64,000 nt of DNA from Bryobacteraceae bacterium (GTDB lineage: Bacteria; Acidobacteriota; Terriglobia; Bryobacterales; Bryobacteraceae), in assembly GCA_026129905.1 (NCBI GenBank), contig JAHCHE010000014.1, positions 62,001 through 126,000 on the forward strand, in the 5' to 3' direction. Shown one piece after another: positions 50,219 to 59,863 of the stretch (its first letter is position 1; the number at the start of each line of letters is the position of its first letter). Below the pieces are notes generated by a model that saw only the letters and a program-made list of their open reading frames with translations, was not told the origin of the DNA and did no database searches. A program made the translations under genes and the position numbers.

Positions 50219-51721
50219 ATGCGCGCGGCAAGCACCGTTCTGACAGCTTCGTTGTTGTTTCTTCTGGCGGCGCCACCCTCACGAGGGCCGGAATGGGAGG
50301 CGATCCACGAGGAGATGTACGAAGCGTTGTCCCGGGTCTCGAAGGAGTACTTCGAGTCCGGCCGCCGGGAACTGCCCGGTTCGGATTCTCCCTTGGCGGC
50401 AGCGGCTGAGCCGGCGGTCCCCTGGCTGATTGCGGTGGGCTTTACGGGCGGGGTGGAAGGGCGCGACAGCACGGCCTCGGGCGTGGTCGCAATGAAGAAC
50501 CGGCTTGGAGGACATGTGGCCGAGCGCAACGATGTGCTCGCCGTGGCCTACAACAACTTCCGGTGGAGGCGCGCGGCCGCCGATGTGCTCGAAGCAATTC
50601 GCCGGGCCGGGGGCGACCCTGGTTTTCCCGCGGCGGTCCGGCAGCCGCTGATCGTGGTTTACGGCCACAGTTGGGGCGCCGGCTCGATCGACAAGTTCGC
50701 TCGCGAGTTGGCGCAGCACGGCCTTGAGATCTCCCTGGCGATTTACATCGATGCCTTCGGCTGGCGGAACCCCCGCGTGCCGGGCAATGTCCGCCATGCC
50801 GTGAACTTCTACCAGCGCGCCGGCATCCTGAACGGACTGCCCCTCCGGGGAAAAGCAAAGCTGATTGCGCGGGACCCGGCCCGGACGCAGATTCTCGGCA
50901 ACTACGAAATCAGCCCCGACGCCGGACGTTGGGGATGGAGCTGGAACCCTCTCCAGCCGCTGTTCTACCGCCAGCACCATCTCATCGCTCACGACCTGCG
51001 ATTGAGGAAATACCTGATCGAAATCGTGAATCTCAAGCTCGAGATGCTGAACCGCGCGCGGGCGACGGCCGCCGGGGACAGCGCTCCCGGGCTTTTCGAT
51101 CGCGTGGTGATTCTGGGCGCCAGCGTCTCCGCCGGAGAGAAGGCGACATCGCCCGGCCTGCTGCTGGCGCGGCACATGGGCACTCCGGAGGAGCGGATCT
51201 TCACGTTTGCGGAAGGAGGCGCAGCCAGTGAAAAGCACCTGGGATACCTGGACAATATCGGCCGCTTGCAGCCTACCCTGATCGTCGCCCTGGATCTCTT
51301 CTTCCACGATTTCCGCGCGTCGCTGTACCTTTCGAGGTCCAAGAAGCAGTATCTCCGCGAGTACCTGGCATCGCTCGACCAGACGGGCGCGGCCGTGATG
51401 GTCGGAAACATACCTAGCCTTGTACTGCTCCGCTACCAGCATGTAAACGACTACCTGGAGCAGCTCGCGACGGAGTTTCCAAACCTGGTGCTGGTGGATG
51501 TGCAGCGCCTGATCGATTCGCTGGAACACGGGGTTCCGCTGCGGATCGCCGGCGAGGAGATCCTGGTCAAGAAACAGGACGTCTTCGCCGACCATGTCCA
51601 CCCCAACCTGCTTGGCAGCACCCTGCTGGCGAACTATCTCTTGGAGCGCCTTCAAACCCGGTTTCCGGAACTTGCCGCGGCCGGCGCTCCGCGGCTGCTC
51701 CCGCTGCCTCGCTCCCCCTGA
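50219..51721 (+). CDS. secreted two-domain hydrolase (alpha/beta-hydrolase-like plus SGNH)
   Basis: I favour the ATG at 50219 because it begins a signal peptide (MRAASTVLTASLLFLLAAPP); the frame also has an ATG at 50168 with a GGAAG ribosome-like site, so the start is uncertain. The roughly 500-residue product has an N-terminal domain with a nucleophile elbow 'IVVYGHSWGAGSIDKFA', typical of alpha/beta-hydrolases. A C-terminal SGNH/GDSL-type domain has block I 'VVILGASVSAGEKA' and the catalytic Asp-x-x-His in 'FADHVHPNLLGSTLLANYL'. Fusion of two esterase folds in one exported chain is uncommon. A probable role is ester cleavage on polymers. Substrates are unknown. Confidence 0.7.
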   Translation: MRAASTVLTASLLFLLAAPPSRGPEWEAIHEEMYEALSRVSKEYFESGRRELPGSDSPLAAAAEPAVPWLIAVGFTGGVEGRDSTASGVVAMKNRLGGHVAERNDVLAVAYNNFRWRRAAADVLEAIRRAGGDPGFPAAVRQPLIVVYGHSWGAGSIDKFARELAQHGLEISLAIYIDAFGWRNPRVPGNVRHAVNFYQRAGILNGLPLRGKAKLIARDPARTQILGNYEISPDAGRWGWSWNPLQPLFYRQHHLIAHDLRLRKYLIEIVNLKLEMLNRARATAAGDSAPGLFDRVVILGASVSAGEKATSPGLLLARHMGTPEERIFTFAEGGAASEKHLGYLDNIGRLQPTLIVALDLFFHDFRASLYLSRSKKQYLREYLASLDQTGAAVMVGNIPSLVLLRYQHVNDYLEQLATEFPNLVLVDVQRLIDSLEHGVPLRIAGEEILVKKQDVFADHVHPNLLGSTLLANYLLERLQTRFPELAAAGAPRLLPLPRSP

Positions 51722-52052
51722 TCGGCCGCAGGCGCCGGGAAGCCGCCGCCGCGGTCCGCCGTGTCCCCCGACCTAACCTGACCCAGGGTTTTATTCGTCT
51801 CACGGGCGCAACGGTGGATCATTTTGGATATTACGTCCCGAATAGAGTTATCCGATTGGATAAGAACCGGGGGCATTTCGAATTGCCGCCGGAAGGATTG
51901 GGCAGGCGGCGGGGCGGGGGTAAGTTCGCGGAATTGCAGGGGCAAGGGCTCGCGCGGCGCGGGACCGGGCGAGCGCGCGAGGCAGTGGCAGTGGGATTGC
52001 GCCAGGAGAAAGCGGTGACGAGCATCACCTGGCGCGAAGGAGGCGCCGCAAC
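51722..52052 (+). other. non-coding gap with a possible transposase remnant
   Basis: About 330 bases have no clear gene. A short + frame at 51814-52056 reads near its end 'LARRGTGRAREAVAVGLRQE', then 'KAVTSITW'. This loosely recalls the C-terminal '..ARRLRQETTMTLKWIA..' segment of REP-associated Y1 transposase relatives. The similarity is weak and the rest is unrecognisable, so I list it as a possible remnant only. Confidence 0.25.
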
Positions 52053-53597
52053 ATGAGACGAGCAGTCCTGATACTGGCCGTGGCGGTTTCGCTCGCGGGA
52101 GCAGCGGCAAAGGAGGACCGGCCGGCGCCGGACCCGACGACGAAAGCGAAGGCGAAGGAATTACTGGACGGCGCGGCGGAGGCGATTGCGGCGGCGCAGC
52201 CGGACATTCGCGTCGAGGCGCTACGGCGCATGGGCGACGCCTACCAGGTATTTGATAAGAACCGAGCTGTCGAGATTCTCCGGCAGGCGTTTCAGGCTGC
52301 TCAGAAGCTGCCGGAGGAGCAGTCGTCGTATTTTCGATCGAAGCTGCAAGCGGAGATCGCTCGCGCCATGGCTGGGATCGATGTCGAGACCGCGATCAAG
52401 ATGCTGTTCGACATTCCGGCGCAAGCCGGGGATTACGACCCCCGCTGGCAGGCGCTGGACGCTATCGTCGATGAGCTGGCTGAACACGGTCTGCACGACC
52501 GCGCAATCGAACTGATTCAAAGAGCCGGAAGCACCGGACCGTTTCCGCATTACACCGCCGTGAGAGTTCCGGGGTCGCTTCCGGATGGAGATCCGAGGAT
52601 TGGAGCGCTGTTCGGGGCGGCGCTGTCGGCGTACAAAGCGCAGCCCATCTCGCCGTTCGTCCACATGCTTCCCAGTTGGTGGGACAAGGCGCCGCGCCAG
52701 ATGGCGAAAGAGGCAGTGTCGGCCGTATTGGACGAAATCTCCCGGTACAGCGAGAAGAAGGAACAGGAGGCGTCCGGCGTAGCGACGGAGAAAGGCACGG
52801 TGACATTCGGGACCCAAGCGGAGGCCGAACTGTTCGAACTGATGCACATCGTTCAAGAAGTCGATCCGAAACGGGCAAAGGAACTCCTGGCGAAGTATCC
52901 CGACCTGGCCGGCGCGGTGAAGATCTATCCCAAGGGAACCGAGTCGATGGCGGGCGAGGGGCCGGTCTGGAGCTTCACCGCTACGGGCGACAAGGAATTC
53001 ACCGACGGCGAGCGCGAGCAGGGCCGGCTGAGCATGATGGCGGAGACGCTCGGTCTCCAGGCGGCGAACACGCTGGCGAAAGACCCGGCGAGGGCGGCGG
53101 AGTTGGCCCGTTCGATACCGCTACCTGGGCGGCGGGGAGAAATCCTCGCGACACTCGCCAGGTCGCTGGCCAAGGAACATCCGGCAATGGCGAAGCCGCT
53201 GTTTGAGGAGGCGTGGATGCTGCTGGACGAGGTGAAGAAAGCGGAGGAGCGCGTACCGTTGTGGGACCGGCTCATCGAGGCGGCGCACGCGATAGGAGAC
53301 GAACCCCTCGTTTCCCGGTCGCTTGACGGAGCGCTGGCCAACATGACGGAACTGGTGAACAGGGACGCGGACGTGAAGACGCCGAACATGCTGCCGAGGC
53401 CGGCCTGGCGCTCGACGCAAGCCTACTGCCGGTTCATGGCGCGGGCGGCCAGAGCGCTGGGCGCGGGGGCGGAAGCGATGCTGGAGAAGGTCCCGGATCC
53501 CAGCCTGTCGGCGCTGGGGCGGGTGATGATGGCCGGGGAGTTGCTCGGTCGGCCGGAGGGCGAGTGGCTGGGACTCGAACCGCGGCGGTGCAAGTAA
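52053..53597 (+). CDS. secreted all-helical protein of unknown function
   Basis: The 514-residue product has a signal peptide (MRRAVLILAVAVSLAGAAAK) and then almost entirely amphipathic helices in pairs ('VEALRRMGDAYQVFDKNRAV', 'AKELLAKYPDLAGAV', 'ILATLARSLAKEHPAMAKPL'). This is the look of a helical-repeat (TPR/SEL1-like) solenoid. No catalytic motif, haem site or anchor was found. The ATG at 52053 has GGAGG about ten bases upstream. Proteins of this kind recur in Solibacter-type genomes. A scaffold or binding role is guessed from the fold only. It converges with the tannase-like gene. Confidence 0.7.
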   Translation: MRRAVLILAVAVSLAGAAAKEDRPAPDPTTKAKAKELLDGAAEAIAAAQPDIRVEALRRMGDAYQVFDKNRAVEILRQAFQAAQKLPEEQSSYFRSKLQAEIARAMAGIDVETAIKMLFDIPAQAGDYDPRWQALDAIVDELAEHGLHDRAIELIQRAGSTGPFPHYTAVRVPGSLPDGDPRIGALFGAALSAYKAQPISPFVHMLPSWWDKAPRQMAKEAVSAVLDEISRYSEKKEQEASGVATEKGTVTFGTQAEAELFELMHIVQEVDPKRAKELLAKYPDLAGAVKIYPKGTESMAGEGPVWSFTATGDKEFTDGEREQGRLSMMAETLGLQAANTLAKDPARAAELARSIPLPGRRGEILATLARSLAKEHPAMAKPLFEEAWMLLDEVKKAEERVPLWDRLIEAAHAIGDEPLVSRSLDGALANMTELVNRDADVKTPNMLPRPAWRSTQAYCRFMARAARALGAGAEAMLEKVPDPSLSALGRVMMAGELLGRPEGEWLGLEPRRCK

Positions 53598-53610
53598 GGC
53601 GCGAACGTGG

Positions 53611-55155
53611 CTACGGGGCCGCGCAGCGGAAGTTGGCGGCCTCGTCGATGCTGCCCGAGCCTTGATACCGGGCGCGCTCGGGATAGGGGCATAGCGGGCG
53701 CGTGCGGACCGTCTTGCCGTCCACCACGCGCGCGGCGTCGATGCGGTCCGGCGCCTTGCCCCGCTCGACCCAGTCGATCACCGTCAGCAGCGGCTCAAAC
53801 GAGCCGGGGCCGACGCCGCCGCCGCAGTGAAAGACGCCGGGCTGCATGAATAATCGGAAGAAATCGCGCGCGTCCGAACCCATCGTTTTGAGGACGCTAT
53901 CGTAGTAATCGACGCCCATTTGCGGGTTCAGCGCGGGATCGGCCCAGCCGAAATACATCAGCATTTTGTGGCCGCGGTCGCGAAAAGCGGAGAGGTCCGG
54001 GTCGGTGGCGTCGAGAATATTGCGGATCCAGTCGAGTTGTTGGGGATGCTTATCGAAGTCGAAGGCGTTCAGGTCGACAGCCTCGTCCTGGCGAGGGAAG
54101 GCCATGTAGCGGAAGAAGCTCTCGGCGAACGAGTACGATACCGTCTTGCCGGGCGTTTCGCGGACGAGCCACATGTCCCAGCCGCTCCGTCCGTTGGGCC
54201 CGGCAATTTCGGCGCCGACGGGCCAGCCGGGGAAAATGGTTTTGCCCTGGCTCTTAACGTCGCCGTAGATCGCCTCCAGCGTGGCTGCCTGGGCCCCGGT
54301 GAAACACGAGGCATCGTCGCCGCTTCCGGCGCAGCGGGGCAGATCTCGCGACGGCTGGAAATCGCACCGGCGCGGATCGTCGATGAGGCCGTCCTTCAAG
54401 CCGTCCTTGTCGTCGCAGAGAGCGTAGACGCGTTCGGCGAGGAGCGCGAGTTTTGCGTACGGCAGCGGCGCGGCGTTCAGCGCCTGGATGATGCGGGCGT
54501 AGCCGACCATCGTACCGGTGAAATTCAGGACCGGCGCGCCGGCGACAATGCCGTGGAAATCGTCCGGAAACCGCTGCGCGAGGATCAGTCCCTGGCGGCC
54601 GCCGGTGGAGCAGCCCTGGTAGTAGGAGCGCTCGGGAGGCGCGCCGTAGTAGGCCGCGGCGATGCGCTTGCCCGCCTCGGCCGTGACGTGGAGCGACCGG
54701 AAGGCGTAATCGAGCAGCTTCTGGCGGTTGACGGCGAAGCTGGCGAGGGGCTCGTCGCGGGCGTCGTGGCCGGTATTGGTGACGGCCGCAACAAATCCCC
54801 GCTCCATCGCCGTGCGGCGTTGCGCGACGCGCTGGGGCGAATCGAGCGTATCGCCGGCGTATCCGCCGTTGCCGGTCAACAGGAACCTTCGATTCCAGGA
54901 AGACGGGAGACTCACTTCAAAGCGGATCTCGGGCAGAACCTGGCCCATGACGCGGCAGTACGCGGGCGCGTCGCCGGCGGCCGGAACGGCAACCGCGCTT
55001 TCGACGGTGAAGTCGAAGCCGGTGAGGGCGCGCAAGGCCGCGCAGCGGATCTTCGGCGCGGCGGGCGGTCCTCCGGCGGGGGGATCGAGGAACGCGGCGG
55101 GAGGCTGTGCCCGGACCAGCATGGCAGCGGCGAGTAAAGGCCACAGAAGACGCAT
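53611..55155 (-). CDS. tannase/feruloyl-esterase family hydrolase
   Basis: The 514-residue secreted enzyme (signal MRLLWPLLAAAMLVRAQ) has the tannase signature. The nucleophile Ser183 is in 'YYQGCSTGGRQGLILAQRFP'. The cap region contains the calcium loop 'CDDKDGLKDGLIDDPRRC'. The catalytic acid lies in 'MLMYFGWADPALNPQMGV' and the histidine in 'QPGVFHCGGGVGPGSFEPL'. It cleaves esters of aromatic acids such as gallate or ferulate, for example from plant polyphenols or cell-wall arabinoxylan. A related housekeeping role is less likely. It is divergent from no close neighbour; a GGT gene lies upstream on the same strand. Confidence 0.9.
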   Translation of the reverse strand: MRLLWPLLAAAMLVRAQPPAAFLDPPAGGPPAAPKIRCAALRALTGFDFTVESAVAVPAAGDAPAYCRVMGQVLPEIRFEVSLPSSWNRRFLLTGNGGYAGDTLDSPQRVAQRRTAMERGFVAAVTNTGHDARDEPLASFAVNRQKLLDYAFRSLHVTAEAGKRIAAAYYGAPPERSYYQGCSTGGRQGLILAQRFPDDFHGIVAGAPVLNFTGTMVGYARIIQALNAAPLPYAKLALLAERVYALCDDKDGLKDGLIDDPRRCDFQPSRDLPRCAGSGDDASCFTGAQAATLEAIYGDVKSQGKTIFPGWPVGAEIAGPNGRSGWDMWLVRETPGKTVSYSFAESFFRYMAFPRQDEAVDLNAFDFDKHPQQLDWIRNILDATDPDLSAFRDRGHKMLMYFGWADPALNPQMGVDYYDSVLKTMGSDARDFFRLFMQPGVFHCGGGVGPGSFEPLLTVIDWVERGKAPDRIDAARVVDGKTVRTRPLCPYPERARYQGSGSIDEAANFRCAAP

Positions 55156-55188
55156 GTCCTATACTACGCGCGCCGCAGCGGGGCGGGC

Positions 55189-56883
55189 TCACCAGCCCAG
55201 GACGTAATTGTCCTTGGCCGGACTGACGGCGCCGAACATCACGCCGGATCGCGGATCGATCCAGACCATCTTGACGGCGCCGGCGCCGGAGGGCTGTTGG
55301 GAGTACGGGCGCTGCATGCGCGTCACTTCCACCTTGTGTCCCTTGGCTCGCAGGGCATCGGCGAGGCGAACGGCCAGCGCCTCCGGGATGGTGAGGCGGT
55401 CGCCCACGGGTTGCGGATAGTTCGAGGCGTGGAAATTGGAGGAGATGACGGTGGGCTGTTCGACGGCGAGTTGGGGATTCATGCCGAATTCGACGACGTT
55501 GAGGAACGCCTGGAGCATGGCCTGGGGCTGGTTGTCTCCGCCGGGCGTGTTCCAGGCGAGCGCGGGTTTGCCGTCCTTGAGCGCCAGCGCGGGATTGATG
55601 GTGTGGCGGGGGCGCTTGCCGGGCGCGAGCGCGTTGACGTCGTCGGCCTCGAGGCTGAAATAAGGCATGCGGTTGTTGAGCACGTAGCCTCCGCCTTCCA
55701 CCACCATGCCGCTACCGAACGTGGCATTGACGCTGTGGGTGACCGAGACCAGGTTGCCGAAGCGGTCGGCGATGGCGAACGACGAGGTCTCGCCCGGTTC
55801 GCCGTGCGGAGCGGCGCCGGGGCGGGCGCGCTCCGGATCGACGAGTTTGCGGCGCTGGGCGGCGTACTCCTTGGAGAGAAGGCGTTCGGCGGGGACCTTG
55901 ACGAAGCGGGGGTCGGCGACCCAACGGTCGCGGTCGGCGAAGGCGAGCTTCAGCGTTTCCACAACTGTGTGCACATATTCCGGCGAGTTGTGCCCCATCG
56001 ACTTGACATCGAGCGGCTCCAGGATGTTCAGCGCCTGGAGCAGGACCAATCCCTGGGAGTTCGGCGCCGACTGGTACACTTCGTAGCCCTTGTAGGCGGT
56101 GCAGATGGGCGAGGCTTCCTCGGGCTGGAACGAAGCGAGGTCGTCGTAGCGGAGGAGGCCGCCGATCTTCTCGTAGAAATTCGCGGTGAGGCGCGCGAGT
56201 TTGCCCCGATAGAAGGCGTCGGCGCCATCGCGGGCGATGATTTCCAGGCTTCGAGCCAGGTCCGGCTGCGTGAAGATGTCGCCGGGTTCGAACGGTCCGC
56301 CGTTCTTGAGCAGCGTGGCGACCGAGGCGGGATAGGGGCTCAGCTTGCGGATGGCGCCGTTGTGATTGCCGGCGGCCCAATGCGTCAGCGGGTGGCCTTC
56401 GCGGGCGGCGCGGATGGCGTCGGCGAGCAGTTCGGGGTATTTTCGCGTTCCGTACTTGCGAAGGGCGAGGTCGAAGCCGCCGACGGCGCCGGGAACGGTG
56501 TTGGCGAGCGGCCCGGCGGACGGGATGCCGCCTTCCTGGCGATAGCGTTCGATGGTGGCGAGTTTGGGCGCCGGGCCCGTGCCGTTGATGAAGACGACGC
56601 GCTTGTGTTGCGCGGAGTAGGCGAGGATGAACGCGTCGCCCCCGATGCCGGCCTGGTGCTGCTCGACGACGGAAGTCATGTAGAAGGCGGCGACGGCGGC
56701 GTCGAAGGCATTGCCACCGGCGTCGAGCGCGCGGAGGCCGGCGCGGGCGATGAGCGGGTGCTCGGCGGCGACCATGCCGCGCGTGCCCATCACGACAGTA
56801 CGCCAGTAAGGGGCCGCGGCTTCCGGCGGTTCCTGGGCCAGGCACGGCAGGCAAAGCATCACGAAGAGCGTTCGCGCGGACAT
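55189..56883 (-). CDS. gamma-glutamyltransferase-like Ntn hydrolase
   Basis: The 564-residue protein (signal MSARTLFVMLCLPCLAQ) has the family pattern. 'GMVAAEHPLIARAGLRALDA' and 'GGNAFDAAVAA' are followed by 'GIGGDAFILAY'. The autocleavage site is Thr366 in 'GETSSFAIADRFGNLVSVTH', the N-terminal nucleophile of the small subunit after maturation. 'RPRHTINPALALKDGKPALA' and 'AWNTPGGDNQPQAMLQ' are also typical. GGTs split gamma-glutamyl bonds such as in glutathione in the periplasm. This branch (with 'GGDNQPQ') also includes acylases, so the substrate is not certain. Confidence 0.85.
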   Translation of the reverse strand: MSARTLFVMLCLPCLAQEPPEAAAPYWRTVVMGTRGMVAAEHPLIARAGLRALDAGGNAFDAAVAAFYMTSVVEQHQAGIGGDAFILAYSAQHKRVVFINGTGPAPKLATIERYRQEGGIPSAGPLANTVPGAVGGFDLALRKYGTRKYPELLADAIRAAREGHPLTHWAAGNHNGAIRKLSPYPASVATLLKNGGPFEPGDIFTQPDLARSLEIIARDGADAFYRGKLARLTANFYEKIGGLLRYDDLASFQPEEASPICTAYKGYEVYQSAPNSQGLVLLQALNILEPLDVKSMGHNSPEYVHTVVETLKLAFADRDRWVADPRFVKVPAERLLSKEYAAQRRKLVDPERARPGAAPHGEPGETSSFAIADRFGNLVSVTHSVNATFGSGMVVEGGGYVLNNRMPYFSLEADDVNALAPGKRPRHTINPALALKDGKPALAWNTPGGDNQPQAMLQAFLNVVEFGMNPQLAVEQPTVISSNFHASNYPQPVGDRLTIPEALAVRLADALRAKGHKVEVTRMQRPYSQQPSGAGAVKMVWIDPRSGVMFGAVSPAKDNYVLGW

Positions 56884-57137
56884 AGGGACGATTATAGGCG
56901 GGCGGCGGGGGGCCCGGAGTCAAGGAGCCGAAGCGCGGATTAGGGAACGTCAATATCGTTTTACACCGCTCTCGATCGGAAGGCCACGACCGGAGGCGAG
57001 TGGGATCTTTGCGCTGGAGCGCGATGGCCGAAGTCCCGCACATCTTGAGCCAATTGTAGATGCAGCATAGAAGATTGCTAGGCAGGTACTGGCGCGTGAG
57101 CGCCGGTTTGAGGTATACTTCGTCCCTGAAAGCGCCA

Positions 57138-57971
57138 ATGACATCTCCGATAACGTTTTTTCGCGACAATCCATGGGTGGGATTCGTTGGCGCGGTTGCA
57201 AGTCTCTTCAGCTTGCCCATAGAAGTACTTGGGATAATTCTGTTCTGGATCTCTCAGAAAGAGCGTAAGCTCACATTTCAAGTGCACCCTGAGATCACGA
57301 CAATAGTTAAGGCTGACCAGGCTTCAAATCTGCGAGTCTTTCACGACAACGTGGAAGTAAAATCAGATGTGACAGCAGTTCGCTTGAGCCTGTGGAATGC
57401 CGGGAAGCTGGCCATCCGGCCCGAACACGTGTTGGAGCCCGTTGTCATTTCACTGCCACCACCAGGCAGAATTCTTGAGGCTAAGATAGTACGAGTCAGT
57501 CGACGTGTATGTTCCATCGAAATTGATCAGTCAGGCTTTCGGCAGGGTAAGGTAGGAGTGGATTGGAAGATCCTGGAGCACGAGGACGGCTTTGCACTAC
57601 AGATCATAGCTAGCAGCAATCTGAATCAGAGTATAGAGATCTCTGGCTCTGTCGAGGGGCAACCGAATATTTTCGTTGTGGACAGAGTAAACGGTGCATC
57701 AACAGCCGTCGTGGGAGTACTTGCTTTAATGTTCGGTTGCTTCTTCGCATTTTTTGCAGGGAGTATGGTTTGGTTCCAGATCAAGAATCCAGGTGTAGCG
57801 TGGGTATACCCGAGGGTGGCTAGGTGGACTCCACTCGTGACTGGTGTTCTTGCGGTGCTCTTGTTGAGCATATTCGCCCTTTCGGTTCCCAGATATATTG
57901 GAGTTGCACGTCAATCGCCATTCCTGGAAGCTCCTTCTCGGCCTCTTGGCCCCCCGGGGGACCGTCCGTAG
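57138..57971 (+). CDS. membrane protein of unknown function, atypical composition
   Basis: The ATG at 57138 (MTSPITFFRDNPWVGFVGAV) is preferred to an upstream in-frame ATG at 57060. The 277-residue protein has an N-terminal hydrophobic helix (about residues 10-35, 'ASLFSLPIEVLGIILFW'), a roughly 150-residue soluble beta domain ('FHDNVEVKSDVTAVRLSLWN') and two C-terminal helices ('GASTAVVGVLALMFGCFFAF', 'LVTGVLAVLLLSIFAL'). Unlike its neighbours it uses many A/T-ending codons and its DNA is visibly less GC-rich, which suggests horizontal acquisition. I do not recognise the family. Confidence 0.65.
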   Translation: MTSPITFFRDNPWVGFVGAVASLFSLPIEVLGIILFWISQKERKLTFQVHPEITTIVKADQASNLRVFHDNVEVKSDVTAVRLSLWNAGKLAIRPEHVLEPVVISLPPPGRILEAKIVRVSRRVCSIEIDQSGFRQGKVGVDWKILEHEDGFALQIIASSNLNQSIEISGSVEGQPNIFVVDRVNGASTAVVGVLALMFGCFFAFFAGSMVWFQIKNPGVAWVYPRVARWTPLVTGVLAVLLLSIFALSVPRYIGVARQSPFLEAPSRPLGPPGDRP

Positions 57972-58258
57972 TCCCTTCGCGTCGCCCACCGGCGCATGCA
58001 GTGCCACTTTGTGCGCGAGGCCGTTGTGGCTACACGGGTGCCTGTCGGCTTGCAGACCACCGCCTTCTTGATCTGGCGCCGATGGTTCACCATGGGGGCT
58101 CTGTGGCCAGGAGCAGGATGCGATCTCCTTCCAGCGATGGAGATAGAGAGGAACTGGCGTCGGAGATCGTTCACTTGGGATAGCGGGCGTGCCCGACGCG
58201 CTCGCCGACAGCGCCGCGGAGCGGGATATTATCGTCAACAGCGCAATCGCGCCGAATT
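57972..58258. other. non-coding gap with a possible regulator remnant
   Basis: About 290 bases. On the minus strand one frame contains 'PVPLYLHRWKEIAS' (about 58120-58180). This resembles the start of the acidobacterial 'L.RWKEIA.YLG.GVRTVQRWE' helix-turn-helix module, but the text then loses the pattern. It may be a decayed regulator or transposon-type fragment. Nothing else is supportable. Confidence 0.25.
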
Positions 58259-59851
58259 ATGACACGGAGCATCGTTCGCAGGGTTACGAGTGGCTTGATC
58301 TTCGCCGCGCTTCTTTCGCTCGCTTACCGCGGGATGGGGTTGAACCGGCTGGAAGGGCGGATCGTGGACGACCGGACGGGGCAACCGTTGGCCGCGACGC
58401 TGCTGCTGGTTGACGAGAACGGCAAGCCGGTGGAGATCGACGGCGAGCATGCCCACGTCGAGTACCTGGGAAAACGGCGGTGCTACGTGGACGGCGCTTT
58501 TGCGCTGAATGCACGGCCGGGGCGGCTGAGGGCCGAGGTCCGGCGCGGTCTGGAAACGCTGCCGCTCGAGGCGGACGTGGACCTGAGCCGGCAGGGGAGC
58601 GAGGCGCTGACGTTCCGGCTGCGGCGCTGGATCGACATGCGGGAGCGCGGCTGGGTAAGCGGGGATACGCACGTCCACTTTCTGACGCAGGGCGATTCGC
58701 ACCTCCAGATGCGGGCCGAGGACCTGAACGTGCTGAACCTGCTGGTCAGCGACTTCACCAACGACCGGCCGAAGTTCAGCGGCAAGCTGGATCCGGTTTC
58801 GACGCCCGGTCACGCGGTCTACGTCGGGCAGGAATCCCGCGACTGGCAGAACGGGCACGTGCTTCTGCTGGGCATCCGGCGGATCGTCGAGCCGTTCGAA
58901 CCATTCGGCGGGAAGTTTCAGAATCGCGACGAGCCGAACCTGGCGATGTCGCGGATACTCCGGGAAGCGCGGGCCCAGGGAGGCGTCACCACGTGGGCGC
59001 ATTTCTGCAACCTGCCCGGCGCCGAGTCTCCCATCGCCATCGCGCTCAAGCTGGTGGACGCGATCGATCTGATTACGTACGACGACCCGACGCAGTTGCC
59101 GAGTCACTGGGGGCCGTGGACGAACTCCGGGATGTCGCAGGCCGAATTTACGGTAATGCGGTCGCTGGATCTTTATTATTGCTATCTCAATTCGGGATTT
59201 CAGCTTCCGATTGGGGCCGGGACCGACAAAATGGGCGACAACATTCCCGTGGGAAGCAACCGGCTTTATGCGCGCCCGACGGGCAGCCCGGATTACGATG
59301 GCTGGCTCGGCGGGTTGAAAGCGGGGAACGGCTTCATTACGAACGGGCCGATGTTGACCTTCGATGTGGACGGGCGCGGCTCGGGCGAGGTCGTGCCGTT
59401 TACCGGCAGCCGGAAGGTGCGGGCGCGGGCGACGGCCCGGTCGATTCTTCCATTCCAGAGGCTGGAGATCGTGGTGAACGGGGAACCGGCGGCCGTCAAG
59501 CCGGTAGCCAACCGGCCGGGCGCGGATGGATTGTACGCGGCGGAGGTGGAGGTCGCGCTCGATCTGGAGGGAAGCTGTTGGATCGCGGCGCGTGTGGCGG
59601 AGAACCCGGCGGTGCGCAATCGGATCCTGCCGCGGGGGTTGACGGTATTCGCGCACACGAACCCGGTCTACTTTTTGAAAGATGGCGCGAAGGTGAAGGA
59701 TACGGCCTCGATCCGGTATCTGCAAAAGTACCTCAAGGGCACGAATTACTGGCTCAACACGGCCGCCCGCTTCCGTACGCCTGGAGAGAAGGAAGAAGCG
59801 CTGCGGCTGGCGGACCAGGCCGCAAAGCTGTATGCTGCGTTGGAGAACTGA
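58259..59851 (+). CDS. CehA/McbA-family metallohydrolase
   Basis: The 530-residue protein begins with a hydrophobic signal or anchor (MTRSIVRRVTSGLIFAALLS). A carboxypeptidase-regulatory-like region follows ('LEGRIVDDRTGQPLAATLLL'). The PHP-like domain has 'WVSGDTHVHFLTQGDSHLQM' (first metal H-x-H), 'VTTWAHFCNLPGAESPIA', 'DLITYDDPTQLPSHWGPW' and 'QLPIGAGTDKMG'. The family was named for carbaryl hydrolases, but most members are uncharacterised exported hydrolases. It heads a same-strand series with a cysteine hydrolase and an eIF2B-like gene, the next start being 12 bases after its stop. Confidence 0.82.
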   Translation: MTRSIVRRVTSGLIFAALLSLAYRGMGLNRLEGRIVDDRTGQPLAATLLLVDENGKPVEIDGEHAHVEYLGKRRCYVDGAFALNARPGRLRAEVRRGLETLPLEADVDLSRQGSEALTFRLRRWIDMRERGWVSGDTHVHFLTQGDSHLQMRAEDLNVLNLLVSDFTNDRPKFSGKLDPVSTPGHAVYVGQESRDWQNGHVLLLGIRRIVEPFEPFGGKFQNRDEPNLAMSRILREARAQGGVTTWAHFCNLPGAESPIAIALKLVDAIDLITYDDPTQLPSHWGPWTNSGMSQAEFTVMRSLDLYYCYLNSGFQLPIGAGTDKMGDNIPVGSNRLYARPTGSPDYDGWLGGLKAGNGFITNGPMLTFDVDGRGSGEVVPFTGSRKVRARATARSILPFQRLEIVVNGEPAAVKPVANRPGADGLYAAEVEVALDLEGSCWIAARVAENPAVRNRILPRGLTVFAHTNPVYFLKDGAKVKDTASIRYLQKYLKGTNYWLNTAARFRTPGEKEEALRLADQAAKLYAALEN

Positions 59852-59863
59852 AGGGGGGATGCG

